Shown: one piece after another, positions 1 to 8,797 of the stretch
How the letters are laid out: every line of letters begins with the position of its first letter
Position numbering within the stretch: position 1 is the stretch's first letter
Assembly (NCBI GenBank): GCA_900763685.1
Contig: CAAFLF010000012.1
Span: 1-40,056, forward strand
Reading direction: 5' to 3'
Source of the DNA: an uncultured Oscillospiraceae bacterium
GTDB taxonomy: Bacteria; Bacillota; Clostridia; Oscillospirales; Oscillospiraceae
Length of the DNA: 40,056 nucleotides
The notes under the pieces: generated by a model
Told to the model about the DNA's origin: nothing
The model's input: only the letters and a program-made list of their open reading frames with translations
Database searches by the model: none
Translations under genes and position numbers: made by a program

Positions 1-137
1 CATCTTGTGCCGGGTGCTTTTTATGGTTTTATGAAAACAAGAACAAAAATCAAACACCTGTTTGAAAAATGCGGGGAGGGAGGAGGGGTTTTCCATATTG
101 TGGGAGAAAAAGGGGGCATCGGGGGGAGAAAAAAACC

Positions 138-166
138 TTGCAATCTCCCGGGGCTTCGCGTATACT
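138..166 (+). promoter_or_regulatory. Sigma-A promoter of the dcw cluster
   Basis: A -35 box TTGCAA (138-143) and a -10 box TATACT (161-166) are separated by exactly 17 bp, which predicts transcription starting near 173. This is the only convincing promoter ahead of mraZ. The 137 bp before it are purine-rich and hold nothing I recognise. Confidence 0.75.
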
Positions 167-178
167 CAAACTACAAGG

Positions 179-216
179 GTGGGGATTTGTGGTACTAGAT
201 GTCACCAAGTGGGGAT
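179..216 (+). promoter_or_regulatory. MraZ operator boxes (10-bp phased GTGG repeats)
   Basis: GTGG cores start at 179 (GTGGGGAT), 189 (GTGGTA) and 209 (GTGGGGAT), with a degenerate register at 199, so the repeats fall on a strict 10-bp period. MraZ is known to bind short TGGG-type repeats with a 10-bp period ahead of its own gene. The boxes lie just downstream of the predicted start near 173, which would fit autorepression by roadblock. Assignment to MraZ is inferred from spacing and position. Confidence 0.7.
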
Positions 217-261
217 CAAGTGCCATTTCCGCCCTGAGAAGCAGCGAAAGGGGGGACCGAT

Positions 262-705
262 ATGGCGCGCTTGCTGGGCAAAGCCATCAACAGTGTGGAC
301 AGCAAGGGCCGTGTTGTCATCCCCCTTGCCATGCGGGAGGCCCTGGGCGGCAGCTTCTACCTGACCATCGGCGCCGCAGGCTGCGTCACCATCTACCCCG
401 AGAGCAAGTGGGAGCAGATTTCCGACACCATGGACGAGCTCCCCTACTCCGAGGCGCAGCTGCTGGGCCTTCTCTACGCCAACGCCGTGCAGTGCGAGCC
501 GGATGGGCAGGGCCGTGTCCTGCTGCCGGCGAACCTGCGGAAGTACGCGAACATCGGAAAGACCGCGGCCATCATCGGCCAGAATACCTACGCCGAGATC
601 TGGGACGAGGCGGCATGGGAGGAGCGGGAGCGGAAGCTCCTCTCCGGCGGCGACCTGGCCGCCGCCATGGACGCCCTGGCCCGGAATCGCCGGGATCGGA
701 GCTGA
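262..705 (+). CDS. mraZ: Transcriptional regulator MraZ
   Basis: MraZ is a small DNA-binding regulator that controls the division and cell-wall cluster it heads. The 147-residue protein has the usual family length and two SpoVT/AbrB-like half-domains, each with a D-x-x-G-R signature (D13-S-K-G-R17 in [10 protein letters not shown], and D81-G-Q-G-R85). These form the swapped-hairpin DNA-binding surface in the family. The ATG at 262 follows an AAAGGGGGG ribosome binding site. rsmH starts three bases after the stop, so the two are almost certainly co-transcribed, as in most bacteria. Phased GTGG boxes upstream suggest autorepression. Confidence 0.96.
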   Translation: MARLLGKAINSVDSKGRVVIPLAMREALGGSFYLTIGAAGCVTIYPESKWEQISDTMDELPYSEAQLLGLLYANAVQCEPDGQGRVLLPANLRKYANIGKTAAIIGQNTYAEIWDEAAWEERERKLLSGGDLAAAMDALARNRRDRS

Positions 706-708
706 GGC

Positions 709-1656
709 ATGGAGTATACGCATCAGCCGGTCCTGCTGACGGAGTGTATCGAGGGCCTTGCCATCCGGCCGGAGGGCGTCTATGTGGACGGCACCCTGGG
801 CCGGGCGGGCCACTCCCGAGAGATCGCCAAGCGGCTCACCACCGGGCGGCTCCTCTGCATCGACCGGGACCAGGCCGCCATCGACGCGGCGGAGGAGCGC
901 CTTGCCCCCTGGCGGGACCGGGTGACCCTCATCCACAGCAATTTTGACCGCCTGGGGGACATCCTCCGGGAGGAAGGGATCACCGGCGTGGACGGGATGC
1001 TCTTTGACCTAGGCGTCTCCTCCCCCCAGCTGGACGACCCGGCCCGGGGCTTTTCCTACATGCACGACGCCCCGCTTGATATGCGGATGGATGCCTCCGC
1101 CCCCCTCACCGCCCGGGAGGTGGTGAACAGCTGGAGCTATGAGGAGCTCCGGCGGATCCTCTTCGACTTCGGCGAGGAGCGCTACGCCCCCGCCATCGCG
1201 AGGGCCATCTGCCGCCGCCGGGAGGAGAGACCCATCGAGACGACGCTGGAGCTGGTGGAGGTCATCAAGTCCGCCATGCCTCCCGCCGCCCTGCGGGAGA
1301 AGCAGCACCCCGCCAAGCGGAGCTTCCAGGCCATCCGCATCGCCGTCAACGGCGAGCTGGACGCCCTGGAGCCCATGCTGGAAGCCGGGGCGGACGCCCT
1401 GGTGCCCGGGGGACGGCTGGCCGTCATCACCTTCCATTCCTTGGAGGACCGGATCGTGAAGCGGACGCTGCAGCGTCTCGCCACCGGCTGCACCTGCCCC
1501 AAGGAGTTCCCGGTCTGCGTCTGCGGGAAGAAGCCCAAGCTGAGGCTGGTGAACCGCAAGCCCATCGTCTCCACGGCGGAGGAGCTGGCGGAGAATCCCC
1601 GGGCCCGCAGCGCCAAGCTCCGGGTCGCGGAGCGCTGTGGCTTTGACATCGGATAA
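709..1656 (+). CDS. rsmH: 16S rRNA (cytosine(1402)-N(4))-methyltransferase RsmH
   Basis: RsmH (MraW) uses S-adenosylmethionine to methylate N4 of C1402 in the decoding centre of 16S rRNA. The 315-residue protein has the family length. The cofactor loop near residue 26 reads DGTLGRAGHS, where the usual form is glycine-richer (GxGGHS). FDLGVSSPQLD and ITFHSLEDRIVK are hallmark blocks of the family. Cysteines near the C-terminus (CTCPKEFPVCVCGKKP) match the conserved tail of clostridial homologues. It follows mraZ by 3 bp and precedes the ftsL-like gene, the standard dcw order. Confidence 0.97.
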   Translation: MEYTHQPVLLTECIEGLAIRPEGVYVDGTLGRAGHSREIAKRLTTGRLLCIDRDQAAIDAAEERLAPWRDRVTLIHSNFDRLGDILREEGITGVDGMLFDLGVSSPQLDDPARGFSYMHDAPLDMRMDASAPLTAREVVNSWSYEELRRILFDFGEERYAPAIARAICRRREERPIETTLELVEVIKSAMPPAALREKQHPAKRSFQAIRIAVNGELDALEPMLEAGADALVPGGRLAVITFHSLEDRIVKRTLQRLATGCTCPKEFPVCVCGKKPKLRLVNRKPIVSTAEELAENPRARSAKLRVAERCGFDIG

Positions 1657-1743
1657 ACGGCCCCGCCGCCGGATGGACGGAAGGGGACCGGAGTTTCACG
1701 GAAGCCCCTGACGGGGCTCAGAGGAAGATAGGAGTTGAACGAA

Positions 1744-2298
1744 ATGGCAGCTACCGCCCGCAAGGATCGCTATCAGAGCGGCGGAACGGTATATGGGAAC
1801 CTTGCCTACGACCTGGACCGGGAGGTCCTGCGCCGGGAGCTGGACCACGCCGGGGAGGCCCGGCGGGAGAAGGTCCAGGCCGCTCCCCGGGTGCGGAGCC
1901 TCACCCATGTACAGGTCCGGGCCAGGGAGCAGGTCTCTGTCCTGACGGTGCTGGGTCTGCTGGCGGCGGCGGGGCTTGCGGCGCTGCTGCTCTTCAGCTA
2001 TGTCCAGATGACGGTCATCGGCTCGTCCGTCGCGGCGCTGCAGAGCGAGCTCTCCGCCCTGGAATCCCAGAACGTGCTGCTGACCACCCAGTATCAGGAG
2101 CTCTATGACCTCGCCGCCGTGAAGGCGGCGGCGGAGGAGGCTGGCATGACCAAGCCCTCCGGCAGCCAGGTCTTCTACCTGGACCTCTCGGAGGGGGACA
2201 GCGCCGTGGTCTTCCAGCGGCAGGAGCCCGGCGTGCTGGACAAGCTCCTGGACTCCCTGAACCACGGCGTCTACGCCGCGGTGGAATATTTCAGCTGA
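1744..2298 (+). CDS. ftsL: FtsL/DivIC-like septum protein
   Basis: This is a small bitopic membrane protein of the divisome. It has a cytoplasmic N-terminus of about 63 residues, one membrane helix at about 64-86, a short coiled coil at about 92-125 (rich in Q, E, L and S), and a periplasm-side tail ending near KLLDSLNHGVYAAVEYFS. FtsL proteins diverge strongly, so the call rests on position between rsmH and the septal PBP plus topology. I chose the ATG at 1744, which has GGAG nine bases upstream. A TTG at 1735 abuts the same GGAG too closely. At 184 residues it is longer than Bacillus FtsL, mainly in the N-terminal region. Confidence 0.75.
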   Translation: MAATARKDRYQSGGTVYGNLAYDLDREVLRRELDHAGEARREKVQAAPRVRSLTHVQVRAREQVSVLTVLGLLAAAGLAALLLFSYVQMTVIGSSVAALQSELSALESQNVLLTTQYQELYDLAAVKAAAEEAGMTKPSGSQVFYLDLSEGDSAVVFQRQEPGVLDKLLDSLNHGVYAAVEYFS

Positions 2299-2318
2299 AC
2301 GCGCCCATAGAATGAGGA

Positions 2319-2350
2319 GGGAGTAAGAAGGCGACTTCTTACTCCCGTCT
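2319..2350 (+). terminator. Stem-loop with GNRA loop between ftsL and the PBP gene (possible partial terminator)
   Basis: GGGAGTAAGAAG (2319-2330) pairs perfectly with CTTCTTACTCCC (2335-2346) around a GCGA tetraloop. The tail is GTCTTTGCC, a poor U-tract, so it looks more like an attenuator, a pause site or an mRNA-stabilising hairpin than a full terminator. It lies in the 123-bp gap between the two genes. Confidence 0.55.
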
Positions 2351-2421
2351 TTGCCATTCGCCGGGAATTTCCGGAGAGGCAAAACGGCGGGAAACAGAGC
2401 TTTTCGGGAAAGGAAATTCGC

Positions 2422-4827
2422 ATGGCAGAGGCAAGAAAACGGAGGAAGAGCGACGGCGCCCGGCAGGCGAACCAGGTCGTCCGGAGCCGGACGGCCTGGC
2501 TGATGCTGATCTTCGGGGTCATCACCTTTTTGCTGCTCTTCTGGAAGCTCTTCGACCTGCAGATCCTGCGGCATGAGGAGCTGGAGAGCAAGGCGGTGAG
2601 CCAGCAGACCCGCTCCAGCGTCATCACCGCCTCCCGGGGGACCATCTATGACCGGAGCGGCGAGGTGCTGGCCATCTCCACCACGGCGGAGACGGTGAAC
2701 ATCAGCCCCAAGGACATCGCAAGCTACGTGAAGGACCAGGAGACCGCCATTGAGGAGGCCCGGGCCAAGGCCGCGGAGAAGGGCGAGAGCTATACCGCCC
2801 CGGAGGTCAAGGACGAGGACTACATTGCGAGAGGCCTCGCCCGGATCCTGGGCGTGGAGGAGGAGACCATCCGCCAGCGGATGGAGAAGCTGAACTCCGG
2901 CTATGAGATCATCAAGAAGAAGGCTCCCCAGGCGGAGGCCGACGAGGTCCGCCGCTTCGTCAACGGGGAGATCGACGACCAGGGCAACGAGGTGCCGGAG
3001 AAGGAGCGTAAGAAGCTCCACGGCGTCTATCTGGAGCCGGATTCCAAGCGCTACTACCCCAACGGCACCCTGGCGGCCCAGGTCATCGGCTTCGTCAACG
3101 CTGACAACGACGGCGCCTACGGGCTGGAATCCTACTATAACTCCGCCCTCACCGGCACCTCCGGCATGACCGTCACCGCCAAGAACGCCGCCGGCAAGAC
3201 CATGCTCTATGACTATGAGCAGTACTACGACGCCGAGAACGGCGCGAACCTCATCACCACCCTGGACTCCACGGTGCAGTACTACCTGGAGAAGGGGCTG
3301 GAGGAGATGATCGCGAAGTTCGACCCCAAGAACGGGGCCACCGGCATCGTGATGGACGTACGGAACGGGGCCGTGCTTGGCATGGCGTCCTTCCCCACCT
3401 ATGACCTCAACAACTACAGCGGCATCTACGACAGCAAGCTCCAGGAGACCCTCGCGGGGCTGGAGGAGGGCAGCGACGAGTATCTCAGCGCCCTGGGCGC
3501 CGCCCAGAACAAGCAGTGGCGGAATAAGTGCGTCAACGACACCTATGAGCCCGGCTCCACCTTCAAGCCCGTCACCCTGGCGGCGGCGCTGGAGGAGGGA
3601 CTGGTGAACGCCAACACCACCTTCAACTGCACGGGCTCCATCCGGGTGCCGGGGTGGAGCGGCGCCATCGGCTGCTCCAAGCGCTCCGGCCACGGGACCC
3701 AGGTTTTGAAGGTGGCCACCGGCAACTCCTGCAACCCGGCCTTCATCACCATGGGTCTGAAGATCGGGACGGAGACCTACTATGACTATCTTGAGAAGTT
3801 CGGCTTTCTGGAGAGCACGGGCATCGACCTCTACGGCGAGTCCAAGACCATCTTCGCGAGCCGGGAGAACTTCAACACCAACGTGGTGTCCCTGGCGTCC
3901 TACGCCTTCGGCCAGACCTTCAACATCACGCCCCTGCACCTGATCCGGGCCCAGGCGGCCTGCGTCAACGGCGGCTACCTCTATGAGCCCTATCTCGTGG
4001 AGCAGATCGTGGACGACGACGGCGCCGTGCTCTACCAGCACGACGCGACGCCCATCCGCCAGGTCATCAGCGAGGAGACCTCCGCCACCGTCCGGGAGTG
4101 CCTGGAATACGTGGTGGCCTCCGGCACCGGCAAGAACGGCCAGGTGGTGGGCTACCGCGTCGGCGGCAAGACCGGCACCGCCGACAAGACCGGGAGTCGG
4201 ACGAAGGACAATCCCCGGGGTGACGTGGTGGTCTCCTTCATGTGCTTCGCCCCGGCGGACGATCCCCAGTACATCCTTCTTGTCACCATGGATACCCCCA
4301 GCCGGAATACCGGCGTCTACGTCTCCGGCGGCAACATGGCCGCCCCCACCGCGAGCCAGATCATGGGCGAGATCCTGCCCCATCTGGGGGTGGAGCCCGA
4401 GTACAGCGAGGACGATCTCGCCGCCATGGACCAGAGCGTGCCCAACTGCGTGGGTCTCACGGCGGCGGAGGCCAAGGAGAAGCTCTCTGAGCGGGGCTTC
4501 GCCTGCAAGACCGTGGGCAGCGGCGACACCGTCACCGACCAGACCCCGGCGGGTGGGGCCATCGTCCCCGGCAGCGCCACCATCCTCCTCTACCTGGGGG
4601 AGGAGAAGCCAGACGCCCCCGTCAGCGTGCCCAATGTGGTGGGTCTCACGGCGGCGGAGGCCAATCAGCGCCTGACCTCGGCGGGCCTCATCCTGAAGGT
4701 GGCGGGGGCCACGGCGTCCTCCTCCGGCAATGTCCACGCGGTGAGCCAGAGCGTGGCCGCCGGGACAGAGGTGGCGGCGGGCACCGTCATCACCGTGCGT
4801 TTCAGCGACGGTTCCGTCACGGACTGA
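2422..4827 (+). CDS. Class B penicillin-binding protein with two PASTA domains (septal or SpoVD-like transpeptidase)
   Basis: A high-molecular-weight class B PBP cross-links peptidoglycan on the outer face of the membrane. The 801-residue protein has a basic N-terminus, a membrane helix at about 28-48, a PBP-dimerisation region, and a transpeptidase domain with S379-T-F-K382, S436-C-N438 and K583-T-G. Two PASTA domains follow at about 672-727 and 735-798. Bacillus carries pbpB and spoVD in tandem here, but this cluster has a single copy, so it could act in vegetative septation, in spore cortex synthesis, or in both. The ATG at 2422 follows AAAGGAAA. The partner glycosyltransferase is probably the SEDS protein encoded downstream. 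Confidence 0.93.
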   Translation: MAEARKRRKSDGARQANQVVRSRTAWLMLIFGVITFLLLFWKLFDLQILRHEELESKAVSQQTRSSVITASRGTIYDRSGEVLAISTTAETVNISPKDIASYVKDQETAIEEARAKAAEKGESYTAPEVKDEDYIARGLARILGVEEETIRQRMEKLNSGYEIIKKKAPQAEADEVRRFVNGEIDDQGNEVPEKERKKLHGVYLEPDSKRYYPNGTLAAQVIGFVNADNDGAYGLESYYNSALTGTSGMTVTAKNAAGKTMLYDYEQYYDAENGANLITTLDSTVQYYLEKGLEEMIAKFDPKNGATGIVMDVRNGAVLGMASFPTYDLNNYSGIYDSKLQETLAGLEEGSDEYLSALGAAQNKQWRNKCVNDTYEPGSTFKPVTLAAALEEGLVNANTTFNCTGSIRVPGWSGAIGCSKRSGHGTQVLKVATGNSCNPAFITMGLKIGTETYYDYLEKFGFLESTGIDLYGESKTIFASRENFNTNVVSLASYAFGQTFNITPLHLIRAQAACVNGGYLYEPYLVEQIVDDDGAVLYQHDATPIRQVISEETSATVRECLEYVVASGTGKNGQVVGYRVGGKTGTADKTGSRTKDNPRGDVVVSFMCFAPADDPQYILLVTMDTPSRNTGVYVSGGNMAAPTASQIMGEILPHLGVEPEYSEDDLAAMDQSVPNCVGLTAAEAKEKLSERGFACKTVGSGDTVTDQTPAGGAIVPGSATILLYLGEEKPDAPVSVPNVVGLTAAEANQRLTSAGLILKVAGATASSSGNVHAVSQSVAAGTEVAAGTVITVRFSDGSVTD

Positions 4828-4887
4828 CGAAAGAGCACTTTTCGCCTGGTTTTGAACAGGTTTCCCGGTATGCGCGGGGGAGAGCGC

Positions 4888-4896
4888 TGTTATAAT
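4888..4896 (+). promoter_or_regulatory. Extended -10 promoter before murE
   Basis: A TGT extension directly precedes a perfect TATAAT (4891-4896). The corresponding -35 position is poor, which is tolerated by extended -10 promoters. Transcription would start near 4903, leaving a leader of about 58 bases before murE. It probably gives the mur genes an input independent of mraZ. Confidence 0.5.
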
Positions 4897-4960
4897 ACCG
4901 TTGCGTCACTCGGCGCGCCGGCGCCATCGGCCCGGAAGACCCAGGAAAGGAAGAAACACC

Positions 4961-6400
4961 ATGAAGCTGAAAGACTTGCTGGCGGGCATCGAGGTCCTTG
5001 CCTCCACCGCCGATCTGGAGACTGACATCCCCGGCGTCTGCTACGATTCCCGGAAGGTACAGCCGGGGGAGCTCTTCGTGGCCGTCACCGGCTACGCGAC
5101 GGACGGCCACGCCTACATCGGAAAGGCCAAAGCCGCCGGGGCCGCCGCCGTCCTCTGCGAGCGCGTTCCCGAGGAGGCCATTCCCTATGTCCAGGTGAAA
5201 AACTCCCGGCGGGCGCTGGCCATCCTGGGAGCGAACTTCTACCGCCATCCCTCCCGGGAGATGACCATGGTGGCCGTCACCGGCACCAACGGCAAGACCA
5301 CCACCACCTATCTTCTCAAGGCCATTCTGGAGGGGCGGGGGGCCAAGGTGGGCCTCATCGGCACCAACCAGAATATGATCGGCGGGGAGATCGTGCCCAC
5401 GGAGCGGACCACGCCGGAATCCCTGGAGCTCCAGGCCCTCCTCCGCCGGATGGCGGACGCCGGCTGCACCCACGTGGTGATGGAGACCTCCTCCCACGCC
5501 CTCTTTGAGGACCGGGTCTACGGCATCCACTACGCGGTGGGCATCTTCACCAACCTTACCCAGGACCACCTGGACTTCCACAAGACCATGGAGGCCTACT
5601 GCGACGCCAAGGCCATCCTCTTCCGGCACTGTGACCGGGGCGTCTTCAACGCCGACGACCCCTGGACAGAGCGGCTCTGGCGGGACGCCACCTGCGCCCG
5701 CTTCACCTACGCCGAGAAGGCGGAGGCCGACCTCCGGGCGGAGGACGTGGAGCTGGGAGCGGACCACGTGGCCTTCACCGCCGTGACCAAGGACGAGCGG
5801 GTCCCTGTCCGGGTGAACATCCCCGGCGGCTTCATGGTCTATAATACGCTGGATGTGCTGGGGGCGGCCCTGGCGCTGGGCATCCCCCTGGCGGAGAGCG
5901 CTGGGGTGCTGGCCAAGGTCCCCCATGTGAAGGGCCGGGTGGAGGTGGTCCCCACCCCGGGGAAGGACTACACCGTCCTCATCGACTACGCCCACTCCCC
6001 GGATGGGCTGGAGAACGTGCTCCGGTCCGTGAAGGGCTTCGCCAAGGGCCGCACCGTGGCGCTCTTCGGCTGCGGCGGCGACCGGGATAAGGCCAAGCGC
6101 CCCAAGATGGGGAAGATCGCCTGCGACATCGCGGACTTCGTGGTGGTGACCACGGATAACCCCCGGACGGAGGTCCCCGGCGACATCATCCGGGATATCC
6201 TGGCCGGGATGGAGGGCACCAAGACCCCCTATACCGTGGTGGAGGACCGGATCGAGGCCATCCACTTCTGCCTGGACCACGCCCAGGCGGGGGACGTCAT
6301 CGTCCTCTGCGGCAAGGGGCACGAGACCTATCAGGAGGTCAATCATGTGAAGCACCACATGGATGAGCGGGAGATCGTGGCGGACTACCTCAAAAAATGA
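4961..6400 (+). CDS. murE: UDP-N-acetylmuramoyl-L-alanyl-D-glutamate--2,6-diaminopimelate ligase (MurE)
   Basis: MurE is the cytoplasmic ATP-dependent ligase that adds the third amino acid to the peptidoglycan stem peptide. The 479-residue protein shows the Mur-ligase P-loop GTNGKTTT at 108-115, the TTPESLELQ substrate block and the ETSSHAL segment. Its D399-N-P-R402 motif marks meso-diaminopimelate-adding enzymes rather than lysine-adding ones, so this organism likely makes DAP-type peptidoglycan. I chose the ATG at 4961, preceded by GGAAAGGAAG. An in-frame start at 4901 would add a basic, non-conserved extension overlapping the promoter. mraY follows after 72 bp. murF and murD, often neighbours of murE, are absent here. 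Confidence 0.95.
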   Translation: MKLKDLLAGIEVLASTADLETDIPGVCYDSRKVQPGELFVAVTGYATDGHAYIGKAKAAGAAAVLCERVPEEAIPYVQVKNSRRALAILGANFYRHPSREMTMVAVTGTNGKTTTTYLLKAILEGRGAKVGLIGTNQNMIGGEIVPTERTTPESLELQALLRRMADAGCTHVVMETSSHALFEDRVYGIHYAVGIFTNLTQDHLDFHKTMEAYCDAKAILFRHCDRGVFNADDPWTERLWRDATCARFTYAEKAEADLRAEDVELGADHVAFTAVTKDERVPVRVNIPGGFMVYNTLDVLGAALALGIPLAESAGVLAKVPHVKGRVEVVPTPGKDYTVLIDYAHSPDGLENVLRSVKGFAKGRTVALFGCGGDRDKAKRPKMGKIACDIADFVVVTTDNPRTEVPGDIIRDILAGMEGTKTPYTVVEDRIEAIHFCLDHAQAGDVIVLCGKGHETYQEVNHVKHHMDEREIVADYLKK

Positions 6401-6472
6401 GCGGACATTCCGGGGCACCCCGGAGGAGAGAATACCAAAGGCCGGAGCCATCCGGCGGAGAGGGAGAGCATC

Positions 6473-7459
6473 ATGAAGATCGTACTGTTGGCGGCTCTGA
6501 TCAGCTTTGCGCTGACGATGATTTTGGGCCGGTTCGTATTGGCGGAGCTCCGCAAGCTGAAGGCCGGGCAGGAGATCCGGCAGGACGGCCCCACCTGGCA
6601 CAATTCCAAGGCCGGGACCCCCACCATGGGCGGCATCATGTTCATCCTGGGGGCGGGCGTCACGGTGCTGGTTTTGGGCTGGCAGCGTATGCTGGCGGGG
6701 GATGTGACCCATCTCTACGTCTACCTCTTCGCCCTGGTCTTCGGACTCATCGGCTTTGTGGATGACTTCCGCAAGGTGAAGCAGCACCAGAACGAGGGCC
6801 TGACGGCCAAGCAGAAGTTCGTGCTGCAGCTTCTGGCGGCGGTGATCTTCCTCTCCCTCATGCGCTATGAGGGGCTTCTCAGCAACGATCTGTACCTGCC
6901 CTTTTTCAACGTGAGCTTTACCATTAATTGGATCGTCTACCTGGTGTTCGCGGCTTTTGTCATCGTGGGCTGCGTCAACGCCGTGAACCTGACGGACGGC
7001 ATCGACGGTCTCGCGGGCAGCGTCACCGCCGTGACCTGCGTCTTCTTCCTGGCGGCGGGGCTTCTGGCGGAGCTCACCACCCTGAGCCTCTTCGCCTCCG
7101 CCCTTCTGGGCGGGCTTTTGGCCTTCGTGGTGGGGTATAACCACCACCCCGCCAAGTGCTTCATGGGGGATACCGGCAGCCTCTTCCTGGGGGGCGCGGT
7201 GGCGGCCATGGCCTTCGCTTTGGATATGCCTCTCGTGCTGATCCCCGTGGGCATCGTATACATTCTGGAGACTCTCTCTGATATTATCCAGGTAGTATAC
7301 TTCAAAGCCACCCACGGCAAGCGCTTTTTCAAGATGGCGCCCCTGCACCATCACCTGGAGAAGTGCGGCTGGAGCGAGTGGAAGATCGTGAGCGTGTTCT
7401 CCGCCGTGACGGCGGTGTGCAGCCTGCTCGCCTGGTTCGGCATCCAGGGAAGATTCTGA
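6473..7459 (+). CDS. mraY: Phospho-N-acetylmuramoyl-pentapeptide-transferase MraY
   Basis: MraY transfers phospho-MurNAc-pentapeptide from UDP to undecaprenyl phosphate, producing lipid I at the inner face of the membrane. The 328-residue polytopic protein begins with a membrane helix and carries the family's catalytic landmarks: D97-D98-F in the first cytoplasmic loop, NLTDGIDGLA from residue 172, and the HHH cluster at 292-294 (HHHLEKCGWSE). The substrate-loop block TPTMGGIMF is near residue 44. The ATG at 6473 has an upstream GGAGAGGGAG. ftsW comes next with no murD between them, unlike the Bacillus and E. coli orders. Confidence 0.97.
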   Translation: MKIVLLAALISFALTMILGRFVLAELRKLKAGQEIRQDGPTWHNSKAGTPTMGGIMFILGAGVTVLVLGWQRMLAGDVTHLYVYLFALVFGLIGFVDDFRKVKQHQNEGLTAKQKFVLQLLAAVIFLSLMRYEGLLSNDLYLPFFNVSFTINWIVYLVFAAFVIVGCVNAVNLTDGIDGLAGSVTAVTCVFFLAAGLLAELTTLSLFASALLGGLLAFVVGYNHHPAKCFMGDTGSLFLGGAVAAMAFALDMPLVLIPVGIVYILETLSDIIQVVYFKATHGKRFFKMAPLHHHLEKCGWSEWKIVSVFSAVTAVCSLLAWFGIQGRF

Positions 7460-7505
7460 GCGCTCCGGCATAGACTCATACACCGCGGGGAAGGGAGGGA
7501 GAGCC

Positions 7506-8771
7506 ATGACGAGATCGGAGCATCTGCGCCGGAAGGCGGAGCAGGACCGCCGCCGGGAGGTCCAGGAAAAGCGCCTCGCCGCCCAGCGGCGGAAGGAGGA
7601 GCGGGAGAAGCGCCGCCTGGAGCGGGAAGCCGAGGGCCGGGAGCTTGCCAAGGGTCCCATCGACCTGCCGTTTTTGCTGCTGGTGTGCCTGCTGCTGGGC
7701 ATCGGGCTCATCATGGTGTTTTCCGCCAGCTTCCCCTCCGCCTACTACAGCGTGAAGATCCAGGACCCCTTCTTCTACATCAAGCGCCAGGGCATGTGGG
7801 CCATCCTGGGCCTCTGCGCCATGATGCTGACGGCGAAGATCGACTACCACCGCTTCAAGGCCTTCTCCAAGCCGGCGCTGTTCGTGGCCATCATCCTGCT
7901 GGCTCTGGTGCTGGTGCCGGGCGTCGGCACCACCCGCAACCATGCCACCCGCTGGATCGAGATCGGGGGCCTCTCCATGCAGCCCTCGGAGGTCGCGAAG
8001 TTCGCCGTGGCGTTGTACTTCGCGGACAGCATCTCGAAGAAGCGGGAGAAGATGCGGACCTTCCGCTACGGTATCCTGCCCTACGGCATCATCCTGGTCC
8101 TCATCGCGGGGCTGATGATGTTTGAGCCTCACCTCTCCGGCACGGTGCTGATCTTGGGCACCGGGGCCGTGATGATGGTGGTGGGCGGCATCCCCGGCTG
8201 GCTGGTGGGCGCCGGTATCGGCGGGGCCATCGCCGCCGTGGTGGGCTACGTAAAGGCCGTGGAGCTGGGCATCATCCACTACGGCGCCTCCCGTATCCAG
8301 ATGTGGGAGGACCCCTTCATCGACCGGCAGGGGGACGGCTACCAGATGGTCCAGTCCCTGCTCTCCATCGGCTCCGGCGGCCTTCTGGGCGTGGGCCTGG
8401 GCAAGAGCCGGCAGAAGTTCCTCTACCTCCCGGAGGAGCACAACGACTTCATCTTCTCCATCGTCTGCGAGGAGCTGGGGCTCATCGGGGCCACCATCAT
8501 CATGCTCCTCTTCGCGGCGCTGATCCTCCGGGGATACTGGATCGCCCTCCACGCCCGGGACCGCTTCGGCTCGCTGCTGGTGGTGGGTATGACCACCTTC
8601 CTGGGGCTGCAGGTCTTTCTGAACATCGGCGTCGTCACGGGGCTGCTGCCGGCCACCGGCATCTCGCTGCCCTTTTTCAGCTACGGCGGCACCGCCCTCT
8701 GCATCCAGCTGGTGGAGATGGGCGTGGTGCTGTCGGTCTCCCGGCAGATGAAGCCGGGGAATTCCGGATGA
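7506..8771 (+). CDS. ftsW: FtsW/RodA/SpoVE-family SEDS glycosyltransferase
   Basis: SEDS proteins polymerise lipid II into glycan strands together with a class B PBP. After an unusual cytoplasmic N-terminus of about 50 residues made almost only of Arg, Lys, Glu and Gln (likely a charged helix), the 421-residue protein shows about ten membrane helices. Conserved blocks include RWIEIGG, LSQPSE-like (LSMQPSEVAKFA), GDGYQMVQSL, the catalytic-Asp loop EEHNDFIFSIVCEE, and FFSYGGTAL at the end. Position between mraY and murG supports FtsW or SpoVE rather than RodA. The gene overlaps a possible upstream ATG of murG by an ATGA junction. Confidence 0.92.
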   Translation: MTRSEHLRRKAEQDRRREVQEKRLAAQRRKEEREKRRLEREAEGRELAKGPIDLPFLLLVCLLLGIGLIMVFSASFPSAYYSVKIQDPFFYIKRQGMWAILGLCAMMLTAKIDYHRFKAFSKPALFVAIILLALVLVPGVGTTRNHATRWIEIGGLSMQPSEVAKFAVALYFADSISKKREKMRTFRYGILPYGIILVLIAGLMMFEPHLSGTVLILGTGAVMMVVGGIPGWLVGAGIGGAIAAVVGYVKAVELGIIHYGASRIQMWEDPFIDRQGDGYQMVQSLLSIGSGGLLGVGLGKSRQKFLYLPEEHNDFIFSIVCEELGLIGATIIMLLFAALILRGYWIALHARDRFGSLLVVGMTTFLGLQVFLNIGVVTGLLPATGISLPFFSYGGTALCIQLVEMGVVLSVSRQMKPGNSG

Positions 8772-8797
8772 ACCATTTAGGAAAGGCGGGTGTCGCC

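Noticed and set aside
1696..4737. A very long minus-strand open frame opposite the dcw genes (and a similar one at 4817-7714)
   Set aside because: They run antisense to rsmH, PBP, murE and mraY, have compositionally biased Gly/Ala/Val/His/Arg-rich translations and no family motif. They are a by-product of high GC in the third codon position.
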